Shown here in pieces: positions 24,556 through 32,935 of a stretch of DNA of 38,099 nucleotides. Position 1 is the stretch's first letter. The number at the start of each line of letters is the position of its first letter. Below the pieces are notes generated by a model, which was not told the DNA's origin, searched no databases, and worked only from the letters and a program-made list of their open reading frames with translations. The translations under genes were made by a program, and so were the position numbers. The stretch comes from Streptomyces triticisoli (GTDB lineage Bacteria; Actinomycetota; Actinomycetes; Streptomycetales; Streptomycetaceae). Where the stretch lies: positions 1-38,099 of the forward strand of contig NZ_QFDQ01000074.1 in NCBI RefSeq assembly GCF_003270085.1. Reading direction: 5' to 3'.

Positions 24556-26031
24556 ATGTCCGACAGGACGGACCGCGACGCCCTCTACATCGACGGCGAC
24601 TGGCGCAAACCCTCGACCGCCGGCACCTTCACCTCGCTCAGCTCCGCCACCGAGCAGCCCCTCGGCGTCTTCCCCGAGGCCGACCGCGCCGACGTGGACG
24701 CCGCCGTCGCCGCCGCGCGCCGCGCCCTCGGCGGCCACCGCGGGTGGGGCTCGGCCAAGGAGCGCGCCGCCGCGATGGAACGCCTGGCCAGTGCCCTGGA
24801 GGCGCGCACCGACGCCCTCGGCACCCTGATCGCCCAGGAGGTCGGCACGCCTCTGGCCCGCGCGATCGAGGCCAACGTCAGCGCCGCGACGGGCCTGCTC
24901 CGGTTCTACGCCCCGCTCGCCGACGTCATGTACGCGGAGGACCTGCGTCCCGCCCTGGTGGGGCACAGCCTGGTCCGCCGCGAGCCCGTCGGTGTGGTCG
25001 CCATGATCGTGCCGTGGAACTACCCGCTCAGCACGCTGTTCTTCAAGCTGGCCCCCGCGCTGGCGATGGGCTGCACCGCCGTGATCAAGCCCTCGCCCGC
25101 CACCGGGCTCGACTCGTTCCTCGTCGCCGACGCGGTCCACGAGGCGGGGTTCCCGCCCGGCGTGATCAACTTCCTGCCCGCCGAGCGCGAGGTGGGAGAG
25201 TACCTGGTCACCCACCCCGGGGTGGACAAGGTCGCCTTCACCGGCTCCACCGCCGCCGGGCGCCGCATCGGCGCGCTCTGCGGCGAACTGCTGCGCCCGG
25301 TCACCCTGGAGCTGGGCGGCAAGTCCGCCGCGATCCTGCTGGAGGACGCCCCGCTGCCCCTCTTCCTCGACCACCTGCTGAACCTGTCGTTCAACAACAA
25401 CGGCCAGACCTGCACCAACAACAGCCGGCTGCTCGTGCCCCGCTCGCGCTACGACGAGATCGTGGACGCCGTCACCGAGACGGTCGCGGCGTGGCCGATC
25501 GGCGACCCGCTGGACCCGTCCACGGTGGTCGGCCCGGTCGTCGGAGCCGACCACCGCGACCGCATCGAGGCCTACATCCGCAAGGGACGGGAGGAGGGAG
25601 CGCGCGTCACCACCGGCGGCGGCCGTCCCTCCGGCCTGGACCGTGGCTTCTACGTCGAGCCCACCGTCTTCGCCGACGTGGATCCCGCGATGTTCGTCGC
25701 CCGCGAGGAGAGCTTCGGCCCCGTGGTGACCGTGTCCGCCTACGACGGCTCGGTCGAGGGTGCCATCGCCATGGCCAACGACTCCGCATACGGTCTGGCG
25801 GGCAGCGTCTGGACGGCGGACGAGGCGCTGGGGCGGGAGGTGGCCCGCGCGGTGGACACCGGCACCTTCAGCGTCAACCACGCCAACTTCGACATCGGCG
25901 CACCCATGGGCGGGCGGAAGGACAGCGGTCTGGGCCTCGAACTGGGGCGTGAGGCGATCGAGGCGTACATCCAGTACAAGACGATCTTCGTGACCGAGCC
26001 GCCCGCGGACGGTGACACGCAGGCGGCGTAG
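24556..26031 (+). CDS. NAD(P)-dependent aldehyde dehydrogenase, second
   Basis: 491 residues with catalytic Cys286 in NNNGQTCTNNSRL, Glu252 in LELGGKSAAI, and VPWNYPL and FTGSTAAGR at the cofactor site. The pattern is of broad aldehyde/betaine-aldehyde-like dehydrogenases, different from the GabD-like enzyme at 19102. It follows the alcohol dehydrogenase by 53 bp (AAGGAG before the ATG), so the pair may oxidise an alcohol to an acid. With two acid-forming dehydrogenases the island may treat more than one semialdehyde, such as those from uracil and thymine. Confidence 0.9.
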   Translation: MSDRTDRDALYIDGDWRKPSTAGTFTSLSSATEQPLGVFPEADRADVDAAVAAARRALGGHRGWGSAKERAAAMERLASALEARTDALGTLIAQEVGTPLARAIEANVSAATGLLRFYAPLADVMYAEDLRPALVGHSLVRREPVGVVAMIVPWNYPLSTLFFKLAPALAMGCTAVIKPSPATGLDSFLVADAVHEAGFPPGVINFLPAEREVGEYLVTHPGVDKVAFTGSTAAGRRIGALCGELLRPVTLELGGKSAAILLEDAPLPLFLDHLLNLSFNNNGQTCTNNSRLLVPRSRYDEIVDAVTETVAAWPIGDPLDPSTVVGPVVGADHRDRIEAYIRKGREEGARVTTGGGRPSGLDRGFYVEPTVFADVDPAMFVAREESFGPVVTVSAYDGSVEGAIAMANDSAYGLAGSVWTADEALGREVARAVDTGTFSVNHANFDIGAPMGGRKDSGLGLELGREAIEAYIQYKTIFVTEPPADGDTQAA

Positions 26032-26039
26032 AACGAACG

Positions 26040-26068
26040 GGCGCGAAGCGCCTGCCCGGTGACGGGCA
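26040..26068 (+). terminator. tandem small hairpins after unit C
   Basis: GGCGC-GAA-GCGCC (26040-26052) is followed at once by TGCCCG-GTGA-CGGGCA (26053-26068). Two adjacent stems 8 bp after the dehydrogenase stop are a likely terminator marking the end of the island. Confidence 0.55.
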
Positions 26069-26151
26069 TGCGTAGGGCATCCGGGTGCTCGCGCGCCCAT
26101 TCGGCTCCGGGCAGCCTCCCGCCTTCACCGGTTTCTCCCTACGTTTGCGAT

Positions 26152-27330
26152 ATGAAGATCGGATTTCGTTCGCGAGCTGCCGTGTCGGCCTGCGCGCTCT
26201 GCGCGGCAAGCGTCCTGGCACTGGCACCACCGGTCGCGGCCGTGGGCCGGACCCCTGTGGACCCGAGCGCGCAGGGGCAGCGGAAGGCGGCGCTGCCGCC
26301 GCCGGGTCTGCTGGAGAAGGAGGGCACGCAGGTCCGGCTCCGCGACGGGGCGCCGGACCTGCCGGACGTCTCCGCGCTGTCCTGGCTGGTGGCCGACGCC
26401 GACACCGGCGAGGTGCTCGCCGCGCACGACGCACATCGCAGACTGCCGCCCGCCAGCACGCTGAAGACCCTCTTCGCACTGACCGTGCTGCCCGCCTTCC
26501 CCGCCGGCATCCGGCACACCGTCAGCGCGAAGGAGCTGGCGGGAATCGGCGAGGGCAGCAGCCTGGTCGGGGTCGTCGAAGGCCATACGTACGAGGTGGC
26601 CGACCTGTGGCGCGGAGTGTTCCTCAACTCCGGCAACGACGCCGTGCACGTGCTGGCCGCGCTCAACGGCGGCTGGGACCGGACGGCCCGGCAGATGGAG
26701 ACCAAGGCCCGCTCCCTGGGCGCCCTCGACACCACGGTCGTCTCCCCCGACGGCTACGACGCCGACGGGCAGGCCTCCTCGGCGTACGACCTGGCCGTGT
26801 TCGGGCGGGCCGGGCTGCGCAACCCGGATTTCGCGCGGTACTGCTCCACCGCGCACGCCGCCTTCCCCGGCTACGACGGGACGACGTTCCACATCGCCAA
26901 CACCAACCGGCTGCTGACCGGCGCCGACGGCGTGGAGCCGTATCCGGGGCTGCTCGGCATCAAGAACGGCTACACCAGCGAAGCGGGCAACACGCTGGTC
27001 GCCGCCGCCCGTCAGGGCGGGCGCACCCTCGTCGTGACCGTGATGAACCCTCAGGAGGGCGAGGGGCACACCGTCTACGAGGAGGCGCGGGAGCTGCTGG
27101 ACTGGGGGTTCGACGCGGCCGGGCACGTCGACCCGGTCGGCTCGCTCGACGCCCTGCGGCCCGTGGCGCACGCCGGCGCGGCGGTCGTGGCGTCGGCGGG
27201 GTCCGCGGCATCCCCTCCCGCCGAGTCGGGCTGGCCGGAGACGGGCACGATCGCGAGCGCGATCGGTGCGGGCGCCGGAGCCCTGCTGCTCGGCCTGGGG
27301 GTCACGGGCCGCCGGTACGCGCGCGGCTGA
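26152..27330 (+). CDS. D-alanyl-D-alanine carboxypeptidase (peptidase S11)
   Basis: 392 residues. A Sec signal peptide (KIGFRSRAAVSACALCAASVLALAPPVAAVG) leads to the DD-peptidase domain with SxxK at Ser102-Lys105 (STLK), SxN at Ser160 (SGN) and KNG at Lys271 (GIKNGYTSEAGN), the Streptomyces form of KTG. It trims D-Ala from peptidoglycan stem peptides outside the membrane. The C-terminus has WPETG, a hydrophobic helix and RRYARG, a possible sorting signal or simple membrane anchor. ATG 26152 has no ribosome site, but TACGTT at 26140-26145 would place transcription start on the ATG (leaderless). The longer frame from 26059 adds no sensible leader. Confidence 0.9.
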   Translation: MKIGFRSRAAVSACALCAASVLALAPPVAAVGRTPVDPSAQGQRKAALPPPGLLEKEGTQVRLRDGAPDLPDVSALSWLVADADTGEVLAAHDAHRRLPPASTLKTLFALTVLPAFPAGIRHTVSAKELAGIGEGSSLVGVVEGHTYEVADLWRGVFLNSGNDAVHVLAALNGGWDRTARQMETKARSLGALDTTVVSPDGYDADGQASSAYDLAVFGRAGLRNPDFARYCSTAHAAFPGYDGTTFHIANTNRLLTGADGVEPYPGLLGIKNGYTSEAGNTLVAAARQGGRTLVVTVMNPQEGEGHTVYEEARELLDWGFDAAGHVDPVGSLDALRPVAHAGAAVVASAGSAASPPAESGWPETGTIASAIGAGAGALLLGLGVTGRRYARG

Positions 27331-27347
27331 CCGGACGGCGGCGGGGC

Positions 27348-28280
27348 TCAGAAGACCGACAGTCCGGTGAGTGTCGTGAAGCGGTCCAGGGCCGCCACGC
27401 CCGCCACCGAGTTGCCCCGCTCGTCCAGACCGGGGCTCCACACGCACAGCGCGCACCGGCCCGGTACGACGGCGACGATGCCGCCGCCCACGCCGCTCTT
27501 GCCGGGCAGCCCGACCCGGTAGGCGAAGTCACCGGCCGCGTCGTACGTCCCGCAGGTCAGCATGATCGCGTTGATCTGCTTGGCCTGACGGCGGCTGAGC
27601 AGCCGGGTGCCGTCGGCCCGTATGCCGTGCCGGGCGAGGAACGTGGTGGCGAGCGCCAGGTCGGCACAGGAGGCGGCGATCGCGCACTGGCGGAAGTACT
27701 GGTCCAGCAGTACCGGCACCGGGTTGTCGATGTTGCCGTAGGACGCCATGAAATGGGCGAGGGCGGCGTTGCGGTCGCCGTGCGTGGACTCGGACGCGGC
27801 GACCTCGAGGTCGAAGTCCAGGTCCGGGTTGCCGCTCTCGACGCGCAGCAGGCGCAGCAGCTCGCCGGCCGCGTCGCCGGTGCGGGTCTGCAGGCGGTCG
27901 GTGACCACCAGGGCGCCGGCGTTGATGAACGGGTTGCGCGGGATGCCGTTCTCGTACTCCAGCTGGACCAGGGAGTTGAACGGGTTGCCGGAGGGCTCGC
28001 GGCCCACGTGCTCCCACAGTTCGTCGCCCTCGCGGGCCAGGTCGAGGGCGAGGGTGAACACCTTGGTGATGGACTGGGCGGAGAACGGCTCGCGCCAGTC
28101 CCCCACCCCGTACACCGTGCCGTCCAGCTCCGCGACGGCCATGCCGAAGGCGCGGGCGTCGCGGGCCGCGAGCGCCGGGATGTAGTCGGCGGGGCGCCCG
28201 CGGCCGGGTGTGCGCTCGATCTCCTCGGCGATGCGCTCCAGGACCGGGAGGTAGGTCGGGGACGACGTCATGATCACCAT
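27348..28280 (-). CDS. glsA: glutaminase A
   Basis: 310 residues of the serine-dependent beta-lactamase-like glutaminase family: FSAQSITKVFTLALDL carries the SxxK nucleophile motif, followed by EPSGNPFNSLVQLEYENGIPRNPFINAGA, then YGNIDNPVPVLLDQYFRQCAI and LPGKSGVGGGIVAVVPG. It converts glutamine to glutamate and ammonia in the cytoplasm. ATG 28280 lies after GGAGG; an in-frame start at 28304 lacks one. It is convergent with the carboxypeptidase (17 bp between stops) and lies 44 bp after uppP on the same strand, so they may share a transcript. Confidence 0.93.
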   Translation of the reverse strand: MVIMTSSPTYLPVLERIAEEIERTPGRGRPADYIPALAARDARAFGMAVAELDGTVYGVGDWREPFSAQSITKVFTLALDLAREGDELWEHVGREPSGNPFNSLVQLEYENGIPRNPFINAGALVVTDRLQTRTGDAAGELLRLLRVESGNPDLDFDLEVAASESTHGDRNAALAHFMASYGNIDNPVPVLLDQYFRQCAIAASCADLALATTFLARHGIRADGTRLLSRRQAKQINAIMLTCGTYDAAGDFAYRVGLPGKSGVGGGIVAVVPGRCALCVWSPGLDERGNSVAGVAALDRFTTLTGLSVF

Positions 28281-28324
28281 TCTGCCTCCGGCCCGGCGGG
28301 GCATGCGGCGCGGGCGGCGCGCAC

Positions 28325-29161
28325 TCAGGCGTTGACGACCCCCGTGCCCAGCAGGCCGAACAGCAGCAGGCCGATCACGATCCGGTAGACGACGAAGGCG
28401 TTGAAGGAGTGCTTGGCGACGAACTTCAGCAGCCAGGCGATGGAGGCGTAGGCGACCACGAAGGACACGAGGGTGCCGACGGCCAGCGGGAGGGCGCCCA
28501 CGCTCGCGCCCAGCGCGTCCTTGAGTTCGTAGATGCCGGCGCCGGTCAGGGCCGGGAGGCCGAGGAAGAAGGACAGCCGGGTGGCGGCGACGCGGTCCAG
28601 GTCCAGGATGAGCGCGGTGGACATGGTGGCGCCGGAGCGGGAGAAGCCGGGGAAGAGCAGGGCGAGGATCTGCGAGGAGCCGACCAGCATCGCGTCCTTG
28701 AAGGTGGTGTCGTCCTCACCGCGCTTGTGCCGGCCCATCTGGTCCGCGCACCACATCACACCACTGCCGACGATCAGCGAGCCGGCGACCACCCACAGGG
28801 AGCCGAGCGGCCCCTCGATGAGGGGCTTGGCGAGCAGGCCCACGACGACGATGGGGATCGTGGCGCAGATGATCCACCAGGCGAACTTGTAGTCGTGGTG
28901 GTAGCGCTCCTCCTTGTCGGCCAGGCCCCGGAACCAGGCGGAGAGGATCCGCACGATGTCCTTGAAGAAGTACACGAACACGGCGGCGATGGCGCCGACC
29001 TGGATGACGGCGGAGAACGCCACGACGGACTTGTCGTCGACGGGGATGCCCATGAGCCCCTGGGTGATCTTCAGGTGGCCGGTGGAGGAGACGGGGAGGA
29101 ACTCGGTCACCCCCTCGACGACTCCGAGGACGACGGCCTGACCGACGGAGATGACGCTCAT
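28325..29161 (-). CDS. uppP: undecaprenyl-diphosphatase (UppP/BacA)
   Basis: 278 residues, about eight membrane helices. Both active-site motifs are intact: EGVTEFLPVSSTGHL (about 16-30) and FPGFSRSGATMS (about 165-180). It recycles the undecaprenyl carrier lipid for cell-wall synthesis and gives basal bacitracin tolerance. Many Streptomyces carry more than one copy, so this need not be the essential one. Confidence 0.95.
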   Translation of the reverse strand: MSVISVGQAVVLGVVEGVTEFLPVSSTGHLKITQGLMGIPVDDKSVVAFSAVIQVGAIAAVFVYFFKDIVRILSAWFRGLADKEERYHHDYKFAWWIICATIPIVVVGLLAKPLIEGPLGSLWVVAGSLIVGSGVMWCADQMGRHKRGEDDTTFKDAMLVGSSQILALLFPGFSRSGATMSTALILDLDRVAATRLSFFLGLPALTGAGIYELKDALGASVGALPLAVGTLVSFVVAYASIAWLLKFVAKHSFNAFVVYRIVIGLLLFGLLGTGVVNA

Positions 29162-29260
29162 GGGATCCAGTTCCGGGATGGTTGATCGACAGTGGTGTGG
29201 ACACTCTTACGGTGCCCGGGTGAAGGCCCGGTGACCGACACCAAAAGCTTTCGGCAACCG

Positions 29261-29629
29261 TCAGAGACTTCCGGCGATCCACGCTCCGGCGAACGCGGCG
29301 CCGAGGCCCGCCACCACGCTGGCGACGACGTTGGCGGCGGCGTAGAGCCCGGCACCGGTCCCGGTCAGCCGCAGGGTCTCGTAGGAGAAGGTCGAGTACG
29401 TCGTCAGGGCCCCGCACAGCCCGGTCCCCAGCAGCAGCTGCAGCCGCGGCCCGGCGAACCCGGCGGAAACGGCACCGGTGAGCAGACCGAGCACGAGACA
29501 GCCGGCGATGTTGACCACGAAGGTGCCCCAGGGGAAGACCGAGTCGTGCCGGGACTGCACCGCGCGGTCGGTGAGATAGCGCAGGGGTGCCCCGACGGCG
29601 GCCCCGGCCACCACCAGCAGCCAGTTCAC
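29261..29629 (-). CDS. crcB: fluoride channel subunit CrcB/Fluc
   Basis: 122 residues, four membrane helices. [10 protein letters not shown] near the start, [19 protein letters not shown] and [16 protein letters not shown] (central Na+ site and Phe box) define Fluc. The start is GTG 29629, overlapping the DUF190 stop (GTGA). With the second CrcB gene in the same operon it probably forms a heterodimeric antiparallel fluoride exporter. Confidence 0.92.
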   Translation of the reverse strand: MNWLLVVAGAAVGAPLRYLTDRAVQSRHDSVFPWGTFVVNIAGCLVLGLLTGAVSAGFAGPRLQLLLGTGLCGALTTYSTFSYETLRLTGTGAGLYAAANVVASVVAGLGAAFAGAWIAGSL

Positions 29630-29991
29630 TGCCCGCCCTTCACGTCCGCCGCCCTCGTACGGCCGACGTACCGGATGACCTCGCAGTCGTCGAGGATCAC
29701 CAGCCCCTCGCCGACCAGTTCGTCCAGCTGCGGCAGGAACGCGCGCACCCGCTCCTCGGTGTCGACGATCACGATCGCCACCGGCAGGTCCTCGCTCATC
29801 GACAGCAGCCGTGAGGTGTGGATCAGGGAGGACGCGCCGAACCCCTCGATGCCGCGGAAGACGCTGGCGCCCGCCAGGCCGGCGGAGTGGGCCCGGTGCA
29901 CGATCTCCGAGTACAGGGGCCGGTGGTGCCAGGTGTCGTTCTCGCCGACGAAGACGGTCACGCGCAGGGCGCTGCCGGTGAGCCTCGTCAT
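29626..29991 (-). CDS. DUF190 family protein
   Basis: 121 residues with the DUF190 pattern: [44 protein letters not shown], then LSEDLPV-type [21 protein letters not shown]. The fold is PII-like (ferredoxin-like trimer). It lies between two crcB genes with overlapping stops and starts on both sides, which suggests a regulatory or accessory part in fluoride export. ATG 29991 is used; the longer frame runs through crcB-2. Confidence 0.9.
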   Translation of the reverse strand: MTRLTGSALRVTVFVGENDTWHHRPLYSEIVHRAHSAGLAGASVFRGIEGFGASSLIHTSRLLSMSEDLPVAIVIVDTEERVRAFLPQLDELVGEGLVILDDCEVIRYVGRTRAADVKGGQ

Positions 29992-30449
29992 CGCTGCCTC
30001 CACTGAAGAACGCGTCGGGTCGCGGTCACTGCGAGCCACACCGCCGCGAGCGCCGCGCACGGGGTCGCGGCGAGGTAGGCCAGTGCGGTGCGGGCGTGGC
30101 CGGAGTCCACCAGCTTCTGGATGTCGACCGCGTAGGTGGAGAAGGTGGTGAAGCCGCCGAGCACACCGGTGCCGAAGAAGGGCCGGACCAGGCGGTGGGC
30201 GCTCCACACGTCGGTGATCACCACCATGAAGACGCCGATCACCGCGCACCCGACGGCATTGACCGAGAAGGTCGCCCACGGAAAGCCCCCGGCCGGCGTC
30301 GGCCACCACCGCGAGACCGCGTACCGGCCCGTGGCCCCGAGCGCGCCGCCGAGCGCCACCACCGCGACCACCGGCACCTGCGCCCGCCGGGCCCGCCGTC
30401 GCGCGGACCCCGACGGCACCCGCAGGTTCTCGGTCTCCTGGGCTGTCAT
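29988..30449 (-). CDS. crcB: fluoride channel subunit CrcB/Fluc, second
   Basis: 153 residues: a basic N-terminal tail of about 25 residues, then four helices with [34 protein letters not shown] and [17 protein letters not shown]. First gene of the crcB-DUF190-crcB operon; its stop overlaps the DUF190 ATG. The two CrcB proteins differ in length and tail, as in actinobacterial two-gene Fluc systems. The 146 bp upstream show no clear fluoride riboswitch. Confidence 0.92.
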   Translation of the reverse strand: MTAQETENLRVPSGSARRRARRAQVPVVAVVALGGALGATGRYAVSRWWPTPAGGFPWATFSVNAVGCAVIGVFMVVITDVWSAHRLVRPFFGTGVLGGFTTFSTYAVDIQKLVDSGHARTALAYLAATPCAALAAVWLAVTATRRVLQWRQR

Positions 30450-30595
30450 GCTCGTACGTCTCCTGTTCGGCCGCGCCCGGACACACCGTAACGCCGCCGG
30501 ATCCCCACCGCACACACCGGTGGCGGCGCGGCGCATCGCTCGGCCCGTCGCCCCGGGGAGGGTGTGCACCCCCCCTCGTTCCCGCGGGCCGCCGG

Positions 30596-30880
30596 TCACC
30601 AGCCCTTCTCGAACATCCGGGCCACCTCGGCGATCCGGACCTCGTCGCGGCGGTAGTACGTACGGCGCCTGATCCGGCGGGTGCGCAGCAGGCCGAGGTC
30701 GGCCAGCAGGGCGAGATGCGTCTCGGCGGTCCTGCGCGGGACGCCGAGGCCGGCCGCGACGGCCTTCGCGGTCGCGCCGTGCGTGACCGGGCCGTTGCGC
30801 CGCCGGGGAGCGTGCGCGGCCGGGTCCTTGAGCCACTCGAGGATGAGCAGGCGCGTCCGGCCGGCGGAAGCCCTCAGCAT
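30596..30880 (-). CDS. small winged-helix (ArsR-like) regulator
   Basis: 94 residues, a single DNA-binding domain: [13 protein letters not shown], then [45 protein letters not shown] (helix-turn-helix and wing). ATG 30880 follows AGGAGG with a 5-nt gap, which decides against the longer frame to 31015. It sits upstream of the fluoride operon on the same strand. No metal-binding cysteines are seen. The target is unknown. Confidence 0.75.
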   Translation of the reverse strand: MLRASAGRTRLLILEWLKDPAAHAPRRRNGPVTHGATAKAVAAGLGVPRRTAETHLALLADLGLLRTRRIRRRTYYRRDEVRIAEVARMFEKGW

Positions 30881-31190
30881 GACCGCCTCCTGTCGTCGAG
30901 GCTCCTCGTCCTGACGTTTCCCACTGTCCCGCGGCCCGACCCTCCGCGTACGGAACCTGCCGGGCCTTGTCCGATACCGGACGGTCCCGGCTCGGGGCAC
31001 GAGGAAAAATGGCATCCCGCCAGGTGGTGCAGGGGATCAAGGAGCCGGAATCCGCAGGTCGGGACGGCGGCCCCGCTGGATCAGGTGTTCAGCCCGCCTC
31101 AAGCGGGACGCTTCGCGGGCTGCCGCCTTCCCGGAGATCGCCACGGCTCTCGTACCGGAACGCGAAGCGCTTGATCCCCTGCACCACGTC
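30881..31190. other. 310-bp gene-poor stretch with an 18-bp inverted repeat
   Basis: No convincing gene. Perfect arms at 31024-31041 (GTGGTGCAGGGGATCAAG) and 31170-31187 (its reverse complement) enclose 128 bp. The minus strand across the right arm reads VVQGIKRFAFRYESRGDL, which faintly recalls the C-terminus of some IS transposases. The stretch borders a LacI gene that has lost its DNA-binding head. Confidence 0.5.
31024..31187. repeat. perfect 18-bp inverted repeat, arms 31024-31041 and 31170-31187
   Basis: The arms are exact reverse complements, far beyond chance at this spacing. They may be ends of an IS remnant or the footprint of an inversion; no target duplication could be defined around them. 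Confidence 0.65.
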
Positions 31191-32015
31191 GTGGGACACG
31201 ACCTGAGTCCCGGCACCGTGACTCATCCCCGCAACACCCCCGCGCTGTACACGCCGGTGATCGCGGGCGCGTTCCTCGCGTTGGTGGCCGCGCACGACAT
31301 CCCACTGCTGCTGATGCCGGCCGGGACGGAGGACGAACGGCGCCGTATCACCCGGTACATCACCGCCGGGCACATCGACGGGGTGCTGCTGGTCTCCACC
31401 CGCTCCGGGGACCCGGTCGCCGAGCGGCTGCGTGAGGCGGGCGTACCGCTGGTGGCGTGCGGCAAGCCGATCGGGCTGGGCTCCAAGGTCAGTTACGTCG
31501 CCGCCGACGACCGCGACGGCGCCCGCGACATGGTGCGTCACCTGCTGTCGCTGGGGCGGCGGAGGGTCGGCACGGTCACCGGCCCGCTGGACACCCCGGG
31601 TGGTGTGGAGCGCCTGGCCGGCTACAAGGAGGTGCTGACGGAGGCCGGCATCGGGATCGACGAGCAGCTGATCGTCTCCGGCGACTACAGCCACGCCGGC
31701 GGCGAGGCGGGCGCCGAGCGTCTGCTCGACCGGGCGCCCGACATGGACGCGGTCTTCGTCGCCTCCGGCCTGATGGCCCAGGGCGTCCTCACGGCTCTCC
31801 ACCGGGCCGGACGGCGGGTCCCCGAGGACGTCGCGGTCGGCGGCTTCGACGACTCGCCCGCCGCGGTGGCCGCCGGCCCGGAGCTGACGACCATCCGCCA
31901 GCCGTGGGACCGGATCAGCGCCGAGATGGTCCGGGTGCTGCTCGCCCGGATCGACGGAGAGGACACCGCGGCGGTGATTCTGCCGACGGAGCTGGTGAAG
32001 CGGGAGTCGACGTAG
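31191..32015 (+). pseudogene. LacI-family regulator lacking its DNA-binding domain
   Basis: The frame encodes a LacI/periplasmic-binding-type sensor domain: AGAFLALVAAHDIPLLLMPAGTEDERRRI, HIDGVLLVSTRSGDP, YVAADDRDGARDMVRHLLSLGRRRVGTVTG, DAVFVASGLMAQGVLTALHRAGRRVPEDVAVGGFDDSP, and PELTTIRQPWDRISAEMV. About 60 N-terminal residues with the helix-turn-helix are missing; in front is an unrelated sequence and an 18-bp inverted repeat. GTG 31191 is only the first in-frame start. It is most likely a remnant; a stand-alone sensor is less likely. Confidence 0.7.
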
Positions 32016-32121
32016 TGACTGCGCAACCGGTCAGGATCAAAGAAGCGGTCCGGCGCTCCCCCGCCCTAGCGTGAGACCACCGACGCGTCCGTCGGGACCA
32101 CTCATCAGCGAGGAGTACGCC

Positions 32122-32466
32122 ATGACCGCCGGCCTGAAGACGATCGTCTATCCCGTCAAGGACCTCGACCGGGCGAAAGCCCTGTTCAGCGCGCTGCTGG
32201 GGGTCGAGCCGTATGCGGACGAGCCCTACTACGTCGGGTTCAAGGACGCCGGGCAGGACGTCGGGCTGGACCCGAACGGGCATGCCCAGGGGATGACCGG
32301 ACCGGTGCCGTACTGGCACGTCGACGACATCCGGGCACGGCTGGCGGCTCTGCTGGAGGCGGGCGCCGAGCTGCTGCGGGACGTGCGGGACGTCGGCGCC
32401 GGCAGGCTGATCACCTCGGTGAAGGACCCGGACGGCAATCTCGTCGGGCTCGTCCAGGACGCCTGA
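32122..32466 (+). CDS. VOC (glyoxalase/bleomycin-resistance fold) family protein
   Basis: 114 residues, one VOC module pair: KTIVYPVKDLDRAKALFSALLGVEP, then PYWHVDDIRARLAALLEAGAELLRDVRDVG and ITSVKDPDGNLVGLVQD. ATG 32122 follows AGGAG (32111-32115). Metal ligands are not complete enough to call an enzyme. A TAGCGT hexamer at 32067-32072 could be its -10 box. It precedes a MarR gene and may be controlled by it. Confidence 0.85.
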   Translation: MTAGLKTIVYPVKDLDRAKALFSALLGVEPYADEPYYVGFKDAGQDVGLDPNGHAQGMTGPVPYWHVDDIRARLAALLEAGAELLRDVRDVGAGRLITSVKDPDGNLVGLVQDA

Positions 32467-32508
32467 CGTCCGGGCCGGACCCCGCACGACCGGCCGTTTC
32501 GATGTACG

Positions 32509-32522
32509 CGCATTAACATGCG
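32509..32522. promoter_or_regulatory. palindrome before the MarR gene (possible MarR operator)
   Basis: CGCAT-TAAC-ATGCG is a perfect 5-bp inverted repeat ending 5 bp before the MarR start. MarR genes are often autoregulated through such sites. It is short, so confidence is limited. Confidence 0.4.
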
Positions 32523-32527
32523 GTGCC

Positions 32528-32917
32528 ATGGGAGCGGAAGCGGCCGGGGCCCGGCTCGAGGAACGGTGGCGGGACATCCTGTCGGTGCACGCGCGGACGA
32601 TGTGCGAGCTCGACCGCGTGCTGCATCCGTACGGGCTCGGCGCGAGCGACTTCGAGGTGCTCGACATCCTGGCGTCCGGGCCGTCCGAGGAGGGCGAGCA
32701 GTGCCGGGTGCAGAACCTCGCCGGCCGGGTCCACCTGAGCCAGAGCGCGCTGTCCCGTCTGATCGGCCGGCTGGTGAAGGACGGCCTGGTGGAGCGGTCG
32801 GTGTGCGCGGAGGACCGGCGCGGGGTGTGGGTGTGTCTGACGGCCAAGGGCCGCGCGCTGCACACCGAGGTGCTGCCTCTGCAGCGCGCGGCCCTGGCCC
32901 GTGCGCTCGACGGCTGA
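32528..32917 (+). CDS. MarR-family transcriptional regulator
   Basis: 129 residues with a typical MarR winged helix: LGASDFEVLDILASG, VQNLAGRVHLSQSALSRLIGRLVKDGLVERSVCAEDRRGVWVCLTAKGRAL. ATG 32528 has no clear ribosome site and may be translated from a very short leader. It contains three cysteines (in MCEL, EQCRV and SVCAED), which could sense oxidants. It lies 61 bp after the VOC gene. Confidence 0.9.
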   Translation: MGAEAAGARLEERWRDILSVHARTMCELDRVLHPYGLGASDFEVLDILASGPSEEGEQCRVQNLAGRVHLSQSALSRLIGRLVKDGLVERSVCAEDRRGVWVCLTAKGRALHTEVLPLQRAALARALDG

Positions 32918-32935
32918 CGGCTGTTCGTCTCGGCC

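Noticed and set aside
30450..30595. Fluoride riboswitch upstream of the crcB operon
   Set aside because: The conserved GGCGATGG-type core and pseudoknot partners could not be found on the minus strand.
31089..31300. Transposase gene on the minus strand near 31.1 kb
   Set aside because: Only a short stretch vaguely like an IS transposase C-terminus; no catalytic residues or complete frame, so not annotated as a mobile element.
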